64,000 nt of DNA, taken from Bacillus sp. ISL-18. Lineage in GTDB: Bacteria; Bacillota; Bacilli; Bacillales; Cytobacillaceae. The stretch lies in contig NZ_JAGGQG010000005.1 in the NCBI RefSeq assembly GCF_018613415.1, positions 62,001 through 126,000 on the forward strand, read 5' to 3'. The notes under the pieces were generated by a model, which was not told where the DNA came from, searched no databases, and saw only the letters and a list, made by a program, of their open reading frames with translations. A program made the translations under genes and the position numbers. Of the stretch, positions 10,059-21,490 are shown piece after piece (the first letter of the stretch is position 1; every line of letters begins with the position of its first letter).

Positions 10059-10329
10059 TACAGGAGCAAGATGACTCCGTAATGAAGAAAGGATTTTTTA
10101 TTGCTGTTTTTTATGCCCATTAGAGAAGCTATGAGCAAGGAAAGTTCGTAAATGGAAGAAAATACGACGTAACAAATAATATCTTAACCTATACGAATTC
10201 TTAGAATGCACTTTTTGGTTATGTCGCACTTGGCGTAAATTGGTGACATACTCCGTTTTTATAAACTTTATATATTCATGTAACTCTTAAAAGTAAATGC
10301 TATTCTTCTAATCATTTGCATCCTTAAGG

Positions 10330-13300
10330 AAAACACATTACAAATTACATTAGAACTCAATATTGTTTTAAATAAAAATGAAGGATGGAATCAATTTAAA
10401 TTTCATGTCAAAACCCCCCTGCAAGCACAGCTGCAAGAAGACGGATCCATTGAATTTAAAGATGGACAAGAAAATGTAGTATTTACTATTCCAAAGCCAT
10501 TTATGAGCGATTCGAATATAAACGCTCAATCAGGTGAACCTCAAGTCTCTAATGGGGTCTCTTTTAAACTGGATAAAGTGGAAGATGGTTATATATTAGT
10601 AGTGGTAGCTGACAAGGATTGGCTGACAGATCCCAACCGGGTTTATCCTATTTATATTGATCCCTCTACAACTTTATCAGATAGTAGTGATACCTTTGTC
10701 TCAAGTGCTTATCCTTCCACCAACTATGAAGCATTTTGGGAATCTACAGGGGGCTATTATTCATTAAAAACGGGTTATTATGATGGGACAACCGGAACCA
10801 ACTATTCATTCGTAAAACCCAATATTTCCAAACTATCGGGAGCCATTATAGATACGGCAACATTTAATATTTATACCGCCCATTCTTATTATCCCTCCAC
10901 AGCAACCGGGGTGTGGCTAGATCGGTTAGATGGGAATTGGGCTTCCAACACCTTAACGTGGAATAGTGTACCACCTTCTGTAAATATTGCATCAGCATCC
11001 GTTTATCAAGGACAAACCGCCTCATTCAACGTACTGAATACGGTGAGGGATTGGGTATATGGAAACAAAACAAATTATGGATTTAAGCTTCATACAAACG
11101 GAAATGGACAAACCTATTGGAAAAAGTTTTACGCGTCTGAAAATAGTACAAAAAAGCCTAATTTATCCGTAGATTACCACTATCCGACGCTAGATGCTCC
11201 ACAAGGGACGGCACTTTCCAACAATAACGGAACAGGAGGATATGTCAATTTAAGTTGGAGCAATGTGAGGGGAGCCACAGGCTATAAAGTTTGGATTTAC
11301 AATGGTAAAGACTACGAATCATTTGACGCAGGGACTTCATTAAGCTGGACTTCAAAAGGAAAAGGTATCTGGCCTACTTCTGCTGAAATTGAGGAAGGAC
11401 GTTTTTCCCTCCATCATGATTCACAAGGAACGGAACTGGCTTATTCTCCGACGCCGGTCTATCAAAACTCGGGAGGACCATATGGCAATTCCCGTTACTA
11501 TTTTATCCGTATTTCCGCTTATTTCGAGTGCGGAGAAACAGGATTATCGAGCCCTTACACACCTCTTATGCCGATGGATACTCCTAAGGCAAAGACATAT
11601 GCAAATCCTACAGATTCGACTACAGGTTATGTCAATCTGTCTTGGCCAAAAGATTCTCTTGCGGCAGGGTATAAAGTGTGGATTTATAATGGGAAAGATT
11701 ATGAATAATTTGATGTGGGAGATACAGATAATTGGACCACACAGGGAAAGAACATTTGGCCTACTCCTGCTGAAATTACGGGTGGACGATACACACTGCA
11801 TCATGACGGCGCAGGCACCGAATTGGCTCGAGATCCATCGCCTGTTTATAAAGTATCAGGCGGGGTTTATCCGACAAGTACCAATTATTGGTTCCGTGTC
11901 ACAGTTATAATGATGGAGGAGAAACCCCACTTTCTAACTATGCTTTTGTCTATATTCCAGGACAAGAAACCTCGTATCTTGGGAGAGAAGAATTTTGGGC
12001 ATCAATCCCTGTTGTTGGTGGAATAGTCAATGCGTTTACCGGAAACCTATCACTCTCAGAAACTGATTTTGAGTTAGATGGTCGGGGACCAGACGTAACA
12101 ATAAATCGAACTTACAATAGTCAAGATACAGGTACTGGGTTATTCGGTAAGGGATGGTACAGTAATCTGGAACAGAAAGTGACAGAACAGGCAAATGGAG
12201 ATGTTCTGTTTACCGACGATGATAAGACCATTCATCGTTTTCGAAAAGTAGCCACCAATCAATATGAAGCACCACTAGGTGTTTATCTGGAACTAACCAA
12301 AGATGGAAACGGCTTTTATCTGAAGGATAAAGATCAAAGTATCACTTCATTTGACACGACAGGTAAACTAACCTCTGAAAAAGATGACAATGGAAATAAG
12401 ATTACGTATCAATATACTTCCGGAAAATTAACAAGTATAACCGATGCATCCGGCCGTATCATATCCCTTCAATATCAAACAGATGGCTTTATTTCGAACG
12501 TTACCTATGAGACTCGGGTGGTTTCCTATACGTATAATACAGGGAATCTAACAGAAGTAAAAACGCCCGAAAATCGGATTGATAAATATGGATATGAGAA
12601 CGGAAAGCTGCGTTTTGTTTATGATCCGAAGCACACGACAGATACTCCTTCTGTCACAGAATATGTCTATACTACTGATAAACTTACAGCTGTGAAGGAT
12701 GTATTACTGAAACAAACCACTCTATCGTATAATACGGCTTTACGGGAAGTAACCGTGACAAACCCAAAAGGCACGTTAGATGTTTATACCTATAGTGAAG
12801 CTGGAAATCCAGTCAAAACGGTAATGGACTCAACCAATCTAAAGCTTACGACGACGTATCAATATGAAAACAATAATTTGATTAAGAAAACAGACCCCAA
12901 AGATCAAGGGGTAAGAACTTTCGAAACCTATGCGTTTGATGGAAACGGAAATGTTACACAAGAAACAGATGCAGTGGGAACAAGACATACGAATACAATG
13001 CCAACAATGATATTACTACGGCCGTTGATAAGGAAGGTGACCCCACAACTGTTGCCTATGAAGATACCAATGCTGTCTCCGAAACAGATGTAGCAGGAAA
13101 AACAGCCTCTGTCACAAATTATGATACTTATGGGAATGTTACAGAATCTAGTACAGAATTAGCTCCATCCAGGAACCAGGTTTCTAATCCAAGCTTTGAG
13201 AATGGTTTAGACTCTAATTGGACTAAGAATTCAGGATTGAATAGCGGAACAATTAGTGTAGTGGATGTGACTTCACCTGCAAGAGGATTGTCGGGAGGGA

Positions 13301-16300
13301 AAGCCCTTCGATTAGACAGTAGTAACGCCGCCTCCACTACTACTCAACATGGTTTTTTGGCAGCTACTCAAGTAATTACAGTAAAACCTAATACAACCTA
13401 TACCTTAAGCGGGTTCATTAAGGCGGAAGGCTTAGAGAAGGCACATGCATTCTATAATGTGCAGTATATGGATGCCCAGAACCAATCCTTACTTTGGATA
13501 GCAAACCGCCATAATAAAGTGACAGGCACAACCAAGTGGCTGGAACGCCAGTTGTCATTTACGACTACGGAAAACACGGCAAAAGTTAAGATTTATCTTG
13601 AATTTGAACATCGTGATAGTCAGGCAAAAGGATCCGCCTTATTCGATGCAATCCAGTTAGAAGAGGGATCAGTATCATCGTCCTTTAATCCAGTGGTCAA
13701 CAGCGGATTTGAGCAAAGCGCCTCTGCAGCAACAGGATGGACAAAAACGTCTACTAGTACAACAAATAACGGAATTGGACAAGAAGGATTTAGCGGTTCA
13801 AATGGGGTTTATCTACAACGCAATACAACAACCGATCCGAATATCCAGTATGATCAAGACATTGTGGTAAACCAAACCACGCCAAAAGATTTGACCGTAA
13901 CCGGCATGTCCAAAGCAGAAAATGTTGTGAATTCCAATAGTCAATCATTAAATCCGGACTACTCGTTATGGGCGGATGTAACGTTTACCGATGGTACGAC
14001 TGGAGCCTATCAGGCTAAATTTCCAACGGGTACGCATGATTGGAATCGCAGTGCGGTAAAAATCCCAGCGAGTGATGCGAGGAAACCAATTCAGAAAATC
14101 AGAGTGTCTCTTATGTTCCGCAATGGAAACACGGGTAAAGCCTTTTTTGACGACATTCGTGTAGTAGAAGGAAATGTGCTTAGCAAGAACGAATATGATG
14201 CCAAAAGCAACTATGTTACTGCGGCCTATGAAGAACTGGGCAATAAAGCTCAATATCAGTATGACCTCTTTGGAAATAAAACGTCCGAAACCGACCCTAA
14301 AGGAAATAATAAGACGTATGAATGGAATGCGGAGGACCAACTCAAAAAAGTGACCCTTCCAAACAATACATCGGTTTCATACAGTTATGACCTGAATGGG
14401 AATAACACAACCAAAACCATCACAGCCAACGGAACGTCCCAGGTCATGAAATATGATTATGATAAGGATAACAAACTGACCAGCTATCTCGATCCGTTTA
14501 ATAATCGAACCACTCACACCTACGATGACAACGGCAATAAAAGAAAAACATCCGCACCTAATGGTCACGTGTTAGAATGGACATATGATACGGCAGACCG
14601 CCTGAGAGAAGAGAAACGGGACGGGGCTGTAGCCTTTACCTATGAGTACGATGCCAATGGCAACGAGACCAAAGTCACTGATTCGGTCAATAGTATTGTT
14701 CGGTCAAAAGGGTATGATTCTGCCAACCGTCTTCAGACAATGACGGATCGTGGAGGGACTATCTCGTGGTCATATCAACCGAATTCGTCGAAATTAAAAG
14801 ATGTTACTCTTTCACAGGCAGGCGTTACAAATAAAAGCAGTTTCCAATACAACAAGCTCGATCAAAATACGACGGTAACAGATGATAATGGGACCTCTAC
14901 GGATTCCAGTGATGATAAAAAGTATTATTTTGATTTTGATGAGCAAGGCAATACTCGTACTTATACAGCAGGCAATGGATCGGGATCCATCTTTGATTAT
15001 GATTTGACCGGGAAGATCACAAGCCTTCAAATCGGTAATGCAGACAACACCATGATTCTGTCTGAGTCCTATGGCTATGACAAAAATGGCAATCGGACTT
15101 CCATTACTCATTACCTAGCAGATGGATCAGAAAACGGAAAAACACTATACGATTACGATTCAATCAACCAATTAATAAAGGAAACCCGGAAAGATGGTAC
15201 GACTACGGATTACACGTATGATGGTTTTGGTAATCGAAAGTCTATAATCGTGACAGAACCAGGAAAGAGACCAACCACGACAACCGCGACCTATAATGAA
15301 GGGAATCAGCTTATTTCTTACGGCGGCGAATCTATTGCCTATGATACAAATGGAAATCGCTTGTCAGATGGCCAGTTTACTTATACCTGGAATGAAGCAG
15401 ATCAACTAACAGCCATTACTAAAAAGGGTCAAAGCACTCCATTTGCGACGTATAAATATGACGATGATGACCGACGTATCGAAAAGACAGTAAACGGAAT
15501 AACTACTCGTTATTACTACAATGGTGACAGCATCAATGTTCTTTACGAAACGGATGGAAACGGGAATGTCCTTCGACAGTACGTTTACGGGGCTGATGGC
15601 ACTCGTTTAGCAATGAAAACCCAAGGACAAAACTTATACTATCATTACAATCAGCATGGAGACGTTATAGCAATGACCGACCAAAGCGGTAATGTGGTAG
15701 CTAAGTATGAGTATGACGCATGGGGCAATGTAATTTCACCAAGTTTGACAGGAATTGCAGCAGATAACCCATTTGGCTATGCGGGATACATGTATGATAT
15801 AGAAACTAACATGTATTATCTAATGGACAGATATTATAATCCGAAGCATGGTGTATTTATCTCTCTGGACCCTGATTCGGGAGATGATGATGATCCAATA
15901 ACTCAAAATGGTTATAGTTATGCGAATAATAATCCAATAATGAATGTAGACCCGGATGGAAACTGGGCTGTGGATGCTATGTGGTTAGTGGCGGATGGTT
16001 TAGCCTTTGCGGCTAATCCTTCTTTAAGAGGTGCTGCCTGGCTTGCAGCAGATGTCGCTTCTTTTGCTGATCCAACAGGGGCAGTTTCCACCGTTGCTCA
16101 TGCCGGAAAAGCAGCCCGCTTGATTAAAAGAAGTAGTAAATTTGTTAAAATTAACCCCTATCACTTACATCCGACTCATGGGTTAACTATGAGTAAAGGT
16201 AGGTTTAAGCAGTTTGTAAAACAAGTGCAAACAGATGGTAAAATTAAGAAATCTATAAAATATGTAAAATATAATGGTAAGAAATATGTTGTAGATGGTC

Positions 16301-16406
16301 ATCATCGTTTAGCAGCTGCAAAGCACCTAAAATTAATAAGGTACCAGCCAGGGAGGTAAAACTTCCCTACAAAGGATATAAAAAAGTTGAAGACTTTTTT
16401 TATTAG
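10330..16406 (+). pseudogene. YD-repeat/Rhs-type wall-associated toxin, 5' truncated and broken at four sites
   Basis: The homologous sequence enters without a start codon near 10330 (NTLQITLELNIVLNKNEGW), so the secretion end is lost. In order it holds a DNRLRE-type beta domain (LDRLDGNWASNTLTWNSVPP, ~10860-10980), two similar modules containing GYKVWIYNGKDYE (11280, 11670), an RHS/YD-repeat body (~12030-15800), a core-closing region (FGYAGYMYDIETNMYYLMDRYYNP...FISLDPDSGDD) and a C-terminal ParB-like toxin tip (YNGKKYVVDGHHRLAAAKHL). Lesions are: in-frame TAA at 11706, where the sister module has TCA; frame changes near 11900 and 12985; and a one-base loss near 16334, which otherwise gives NKVPAREVKLPYKGYKKVED to TAG at 16404. 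The tip resembles polymorphic-toxin nucleases. Confidence 0.85.
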
Positions 16407-16416
16407 GAGGGATGAA

Positions 16417-16854
16417 ATGGCCGTATGGCAAATACAATTCTTTATTGTCAAGGGAAGTAATTTAACAACAGAAAAAAGAAAACCAGAAGATATTCTTATA
16501 TGGGGCGATACGCCCCTAGATGGTAATTCACTTTTAAAACTTTCAAAGTTACTTCACCGAAAAAAAAGTTGGTCTGATGAAATTGTTCTTTATGGAAATG
16601 AAGAAGAAAGCTGTCTAGAATTATTCTATGAGGAAACCGTTCTTTCCGAAATTTCTTGTAGAATCGATGTTAGAAATGTAACTATTAAAATTTTAAAAGG
16701 AATTATCGATTTTATAGTGATAAATAATGCAAAAATTTTTATAAATAATGTTTATTATCCTCCCACTTTAGAAAATTTAGTTTTAATTATAAAAAATTCA
16801 GATGCCTACAAGTTTTGTGAAGATCCAAGTAAATTCCTCGACCAAAGGGCTTAA
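16417..16854 (+). CDS. Probable immunity protein for the adjacent toxin tip
   Basis: A 145-residue acidic protein whose ATG at 16417 follows AGGAGGGATGAA, ten bases after the corrected toxin stop. It starts MAVWQIQFFIVKG. Position and spacing are those of polymorphic-toxin immunity genes, which sit directly downstream of the toxin tip. I recognise no named immunity family, so the role is inferred from position. Unlike the toxin gene, this frame is intact, as expected if loss of immunity was selected against while the toxin decayed. Confidence 0.6.
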   Translation: MAVWQIQFFIVKGSNLTTEKRKPEDILIWGDTPLDGNSLLKLSKLLHRKKSWSDEIVLYGNEEESCLELFYEETVLSEISCRIDVRNVTIKILKGIIDFIVINNAKIFINNVYYPPTLENLVLIIKNSDAYKFCEDPSKFLDQRA

Positions 16855-16876
16855 TTAGCAAAACAATCAATTAAAA

Positions 16877-16917
16877 AAACGTTGGAGAATAACTTCAAAT
16901 TCCAGCGTTTTTTATTT
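16877..16917 (+). terminator. Terminator after the immunity gene
   Basis: AAACGTTGGA pairs with TCCAGCGTTT around a ~20-base loop, followed by TTTATTTT. Confidence 0.7.
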
Positions 16918-17141
16918 TAAATAGGCCTAGTCACAGGGTTGCTGTCATAGACCGCAAAGTAGCAGATAAGTGGAGAGATGATGACAAAACTCTTCGTTTG
17001 AGGTTTGTAGAATTGTGAGTATGATGGTCGACAGTATGACAACTCTTCGCATCGAAATGCTTCAGCAAGCCAGGAGATATTGTTTAGAGAATGATGTTTA
17101 AAAGGATTTTTCAAAATAAAACGGACTGCACGCAGCCCGTT

Positions 17142-17402
17142 TTATTTGTTTTGCTTCCAGAAGTTTTCAAGTTCCAATTCTTCGTCAAACTCTTTTTTTA
17201 ATCGTTCTGTCTTATCATTGTCGATATAATTAGGCCCTTTTATTAAAATGTCCATTGCTTCCCTATAGGTATATGCCGATTTAAAAGACGGACAATCAGA
17301 AATCCGCCCATTTGCTTCGCTTTTCCATACTTTTTTCAGTTCATCGTAAGCTGTATTATAATAACGCCTTAAGCTGTCTATTAAATGATCATCAATTGTC
17401 AT
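17142..17402 (-). CDS. Small hypothetical protein (86 aa), possible orphan immunity or toxin-tip fragment
   Basis: I take the start at MTIDDHLIDSLRR, because the upstream part of the longer frame overlaps the neighbouring reading frame. It is helical and charged (AYDELKKVWKSEANGRISDC ... ERLKKEFDEELELENFWKQ). It follows the broken 17413-17718 gene by ten bases on the same strand. No family recognised. The position beside a toxin/immunity locus suggests toxin-associated cargo. Confidence 0.5.
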   Translation of the reverse strand: MTIDDHLIDSLRRYYNTAYDELKKVWKSEANGRISDCPSFKSAYTYREAMDILIKGPNYIDNDKTERLKKEFDEELELENFWKQNK

Positions 17403-17412
17403 AAATCTACAC

Positions 17413-17718
17413 TCATTTTTTTGTCTTTGTGGAACCTCCAAGGAAGGGGATTCTATCCCCGTCAAGAACAGCCTCAATATCACCAAAATGGAAAAATTCT
17501 TCTTGATTGGGGTCATCATCTAAAACAGCCCAAAAACCTACCCTTTCGTCTTCTAATTTTGTTATATGGCCATGATAATAAATATCTGCTTCATCTTCCT
17601 TAACCGTTCAATACCTGACAACAATCGTTATATAGTCCGTTATATAGTCACCTTCCTGATAAGGGAAATCTGTTAGGCCTGGTCCGTATATACTACCGTC
17701 TTTGTATTTTACTTTCAT
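17413..17718 (-). pseudogene. Small acidic protein with one in-frame TGA, possible orphan immunity protein
   Basis: The ATG at 17718 (minus) follows AGGAGGG. The frame reads MKVKYKDGSIYGPGLTDFPY, meets a TGA at 17608-17610, then continues TVKEDEADIYYHGHITKLED, GFWAVLDDDPNQEEFFHF and ends after GGSTKTKK. A TGG-to-TGA change would explain the stop. The acidic, strand-rich pattern resembles many immunity proteins, but no specific family is recognised. No ORF longer than about 60 codons covers it, so it is easy to miss. Confidence 0.5.
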
Positions 17719-17883
17719 TATCTACCCTCCTAAATCTTTTTTCGATTCCAAGGTAACTTCCAATGCGCTTCTAACATTTCGGAGTGGCATTTCGAGCAAT
17801 CCAATTCCCATATTCCCCGTCTGGAAGATGCTGCATTTCCTTTTGGGGGAACCACTTGGCGTAGTAGGCACACATCTTCATAG

Positions 17884-18455
17884 CTATTCTTCTGTATTTC
17901 CCTTTGCTTTAGCATATATGGTTGACCGTGGCACCCCTGTTTGTTTAGAAATGTCATTTACCACTTAATCCGTTTTTCTCCCGTTCTGCAAACATCTTCA
18001 ACGCCCGTTTAATTGACCTAGTATCTTGCCCGTGCCTTCCTATGTGTTTTCCTTGTGCCTTCGCCCGTTCTCTCCCTTCTTTTGTCCGTTCAGTGATGAG
18101 ATCACGCTCGAATTCAGCAATAGCTCCCAACATGGTAAACATGAGCTTTCCAGCCGGTGTTGAAAAGTCGATTTGTTCCTTGATGAAAACAACACCGATA
18201 TTTTCCTCTTGTAATTCATGGACAATGTTATGTGAATCTCTAGTGGATCTCGCCAAGCGGTCAATCTTATAAACGACTAACTTATCGCCTGCTCTTAAAA
18301 ACTCCAGTGCTTTCTGGAGCTCTGGTCTTCCAGTATTTTTTCCACTTTCTTTTCGTAAAAATTTTAGCGCATCCATAATTTTCTAGTTGTTCAACTTGTA
18401 AGGATTAATCCTGATCCAAGGTGCTAACCCTCGCGTATCCAACAAATTCACCCAT
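17884..18455 (-). pseudogene. Serine resolvase/invertase, broken at three sites
   Basis: Reading the minus strand from ATG at 18455 gives MGEFVGYARVSTLDQD with the catalytic serine, then an in-frame TAA. It continues LQVEQLENYGCAKIF, and a frame change near 18360 leads into SGKNTGRPELQKALEFLRAG, VVYKIDRLARSTRD and AEFERDLITERTKEGRERAK. An extra base near 17962 then shifts frame; beyond it lies the C-terminal HTH (VNDISKQTGVPRSTIYAKAK) and the true stop at 17884. The corrected length (~190 aa) is normal for Tn3/Hin-type resolvases. Three lesions mark this as dead and as a relic of an older mobile element bordering the defence island. Confidence 0.85.
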
Positions 18456-18457
18456 AT

Positions 18458-18835
18458 TTGATAACTTCTGTCTAAAAGTTAATTAACTTCCTGTACATAT
18501 AATTTAGACTATCTTTTAGATGAGTAGCAAGCAAGAAATAATTGAAAAAAAACGATATTTTGGTAGTGTACAAAACTTACAACTTTTAGATACATAGATT
18601 TTTAGATTTATAAAGACTTTTGCCCCTTCAGGGGCACGGTATTCTAAGTAGTTCTTTACTCAATTTTTCTTTCTTTGAAAATACTCCGGATTTTTATAGT
18701 CAAGATAAACCGTTTTGTTGGTGAGACCCTATTAATGTTTAGAAATAATGATTACTTCAAATAGGAATTAATGTATTCTAGGAAGAATATTATAACTGAG
18801 TATTTTGAATTCAACGGAAAATCGGAGTGAATAAA
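18458..18835. other. AT-rich gene-free stretch before the defence island
   Basis: No coding frame is convincing. It separates the dead resolvase (leftward) from the uracil-DNA glycosylase gene (rightward) and probably carries the latter's promoter; AT-rich -10-like words such as TATTATAAC occur near 18788. Confidence 0.35.
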
Positions 18836-20176
18836 ATGAGTTACTTAGAAAGTCTCGAAGAGGTTAAAGATCTATTTAGAGGAATACTACCAAATCATAT
18901 TGAAATAGAGGTTCATAAAAGGGATAAAATCGATTGTATAAACCTAACAGGGGATACCACTATCCTTTTCGAAGATGATGCTAGAGAAAATGGTTATACA
19001 AAAATATCACTTATTCAAAAAAACTCAATTAAATTTGAAATTCGGGTAAAGGGTATAGAAATTATTAACTATGACCCATTATCAAAAGATCGTTCTTTTG
19101 AATTTTTCTTTTTTATGCCTGATCAGGAATTTGGAAGGATCAACGTAATGGGAGAACCGAATGATAATTATATTAATTTTGATAAGTTAGTAAAGCTTGC
19201 AAAAGATTGCACTATCTGTGAATCGATGTTAGATAAAGAAGCAATTATAGGCTATCAAAATGGCAATCTTAATGCTGATATATTGTTTATTGCAGAAGCA
19301 CCAGGTCCTAGGGGAGCAGATAAAACGGGAATTCCATTAACAGGTGACGTAACAGGTAAAAACTTTGATGAAATATTAGAAGCAGTTGGATTAAAAAGAA
19401 AGGATATCTTTATAACAAATGCAGTACTTTGTTGCCCAACAGATATTAATGGAAAGGTGCGGAAACCTAAGACTAACGAAATAAAAAATTGCAGCGGATA
19501 TTTAGCATTTCTCATAGAATTAATAAATCCTAAAGTAATTGTAACATTAGGGTCAGTTGCTTTAGAAGCCCTAAAACAAATTGAAAAACATCAATTGACA
19601 TTAAAAAGTCATATTGCCACTTTCTATCATTGGAATAATAGGTTCATATATCCACTCTATCATCCAAGCCCTTTAGTAATAAATACTGGTTTAAGAAGCA
19701 TGAAGCAACAAAAAACGGATTACCTACAATTAGTACAAAATTATGAAAAAAGAATTTTAAAAGGTTTAAATCCAATATCTTTATTGAAAGGGACAGTAGG
19801 TGTGACGAATAATACCATTGAGGATCAGGTTATTCTACGGTTAGGTGGAGAGGGTGGATCAATTAGTTTATATGGTAAAGAGCACAAGGGAAAATGGTAC
19901 TTCTCTTTACATACGAATGAGATAGCCCTGGTAGATTTCTTAGAAGATGAAGAACTATCTCACCACCTTATAAGTAAAAGTTTAATTGTAGAGGGGTTTC
20001 ACAATGGATTACGTTTGTTAGATGAATATCCTTGGGTTCATTTAGTACCACATGATCTTCACCCGTTATTTGCAGATGAGATCATCACTGAAGTTAAAAA
20101 GAGAATATCTAATGACAAAAGCAGACTATACAGATGGGAAAGAGCATATGAAATTTTAAAATTGAGAAATAGTTAG
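18836..20176 (+). CDS. 4Fe-4S uracil-DNA glycosylase domain protein with N- and C-terminal extensions
   Basis: The middle (about residues 120-300) is a family 4/5-type uracil-DNA glycosylase. Four cysteines fit the cluster pattern (CTIC near 125, CCP near 199, NCS near 219). Motif A is EAPGPRGADKTGIPLTG and the second motif is HPSPLV near 279. The enzyme would remove uracil from DNA. Extra parts are an N-terminal ~115-residue beta-rich domain and a C-terminal ~140-residue domain (IEDQVILRLGGEGGSISLYG...), bringing the protein to 446 aa against ~200 for the usual enzyme. I chose ATG 18836 because CGGAG lies at correct spacing before it; GTG 18827 would overlap that site. As first gene of the island, it may recognise altered foreign DNA, but that is inference. 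Confidence 0.8.
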   Translation: MSYLESLEEVKDLFRGILPNHIEIEVHKRDKIDCINLTGDTTILFEDDARENGYTKISLIQKNSIKFEIRVKGIEIINYDPLSKDRSFEFFFFMPDQEFGRINVMGEPNDNYINFDKLVKLAKDCTICESMLDKEAIIGYQNGNLNADILFIAEAPGPRGADKTGIPLTGDVTGKNFDEILEAVGLKRKDIFITNAVLCCPTDINGKVRKPKTNEIKNCSGYLAFLIELINPKVIVTLGSVALEALKQIEKHQLTLKSHIATFYHWNNRFIYPLYHPSPLVINTGLRSMKQQKTDYLQLVQNYEKRILKGLNPISLLKGTVGVTNNTIEDQVILRLGGEGGSISLYGKEHKGKWYFSLHTNEIALVDFLEDEELSHHLISKSLIVEGFHNGLRLLDEYPWVHLVPHDLHPLFADEIITEVKKRISNDKSRLYRWERAYEILKLRNS

Positions 20177-20668
20177 GAAGATAATTATGTGTTAAGTGCA
20201 GCCAGACATCCAGTTTAATTCTCTCAATAGCTCCACATCACACAATTAGCAATTTCTATCTTAAGGGTGCTTACCCCTGCTGAGGAATCCAAGCATTAGA
20301 AACCGTTCTTTCCACAGTGTCATGAGTTGATATAGTAATAGTTTTCGAAGTGATTTTGAATGGATGAAATATTGATGATAATCTTCCTATCTGAGTAAAT
20401 TTGGCTTGAAACAATAAAATAGAAGAAACTCGTCAAAATAACACTTTCTCATCAGGAGCAAAGCTATTTACGGGGCAGGATAGTTCCATAAGAAGGAATA
20501 ATATTGTTCTATGTAGAACCAAGAAAAAAGGATATTTGAGTTTAGGGGCAAGTAGGGTGTTTAAAGACTTTAATAACTAGCCTCATTGGATATTTTTGCC
20601 TCCATTTGCGAGTGGGGGATTAAAAGTCGGTAGTTAAGCCGGCGGGATAGATAAAAGGAGTTGTTAGA
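20177..20668. other. Gene-free stretch of ~490 bp
   Basis: I find no open frame with a ribosome site, no clear hairpin terminator and no repeat shared with the rest of the window. Confidence 0.35.
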
Positions 20669-21244
20669 ATGGCAATTTTTCAAGAATCCTTTTTCATACC
20701 TGATGAAATAATGAAGAAGGTTATTACGGGAGATTATAAGATATTTGGTGGCGAGGTTCGTAATAACAAAGGGCAAATTGTAAAACTTCTTAGACCTGTT
20801 AGCAAGTTGGAGGCTACTTTATACTATGGCTGGAAGTATAGGAAACCCCTTTTTATGGTGGGTAAGTTAGGTATGGCAGGTGTAAAAAGTTATATTAAAT
20901 CAAAGAAAAAACAAGAGCCTGATGTTGTTGTAAAATTTAGAGAGGCTCTAAAGGTCTACCTAAACGCTGTGCGCAAGGGTGCTCTTACAATGGAGATAAT
21001 TTCATATGTGATGGAACATTTGGGTGAACTGAAAATGCATCCTAATTTTGAAGAAATCAATATTGTACAGGAGTTGGCTGTGCTTTTGAATCGAATATTT
21101 GAGTATACAAAAAAACTTGCAGCAGATAATGCGATTGAATTAACCAGTCTAGAGAAAGAAACACCTTCGCAGTCGGAGAATCCAATTATAAATCTGCAGC
21201 GTTATCTTGAAACACAAAAGCGTATTTTTGAACTGGCTTCTTAG
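20669..21244 (+). CDS. Conserved-looking hypothetical protein (191 aa)
   Basis: The ATG follows AAAAGGAG. The N-terminus is MAIFQESFFIPDEIMKKVIT with YKIFGGEVRNNKGQIVKLL, followed by a basic helix (YIKSKKKQEPD) and a helical C-terminal half. No membrane segment or catalytic motif is visible. It lies between the glycosylase and the STAS/ATPase pair, facing the same way, with ~490 and ~250 bp gaps, so it is probably its own transcription unit. I cannot assign a function. Confidence 0.75.
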   Translation: MAIFQESFFIPDEIMKKVITGDYKIFGGEVRNNKGQIVKLLRPVSKLEATLYYGWKYRKPLFMVGKLGMAGVKSYIKSKKKQEPDVVVKFREALKVYLNAVRKGALTMEIISYVMEHLGELKMHPNFEEINIVQELAVLLNRIFEYTKKLAADNAIELTSLEKETPSQSENPIINLQRYLETQKRIFELAS

Positions 21245-21413
21245 ATTATAGCAAGAGTAAGCAAGCCACCTTATGGAACAATTTTGACTATAGTTAATTT
21301 ACTTAATGAATTGGGATATTTATATATAGTTTTAATAAAGAAGAAACCCGTGATTCAAAACCTGGTTTAAGTAGTTATAAATTGAGGGTGTTATCATATT
21401 CAAATATTTTTAG

Positions 21414-21419
21414 TATAAT
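21414..21419 (+). promoter_or_regulatory. -10 box of the STAS/ATPase gene
   Basis: TATAAT at 21414 overlaps a TTG that could otherwise be taken as the start codon. Transcription from here would begin near 21426 and exclude that TTG, which favours GTG 21491 as the start. Confidence 0.45.
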
Positions 21420-21490
21420 TGAAAGAAGGAAATGTTAAATTCCTTGATATAAAAGATATTATTTTTCAAGAATTTAAAAGGGGTAGGAAT

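Noticed and set aside
16917..17114. Minus-strand 65-codon frame
   Set aside because: No ribosome site and no recognisable pattern; the other strand shows only short, frame-shifted scraps.
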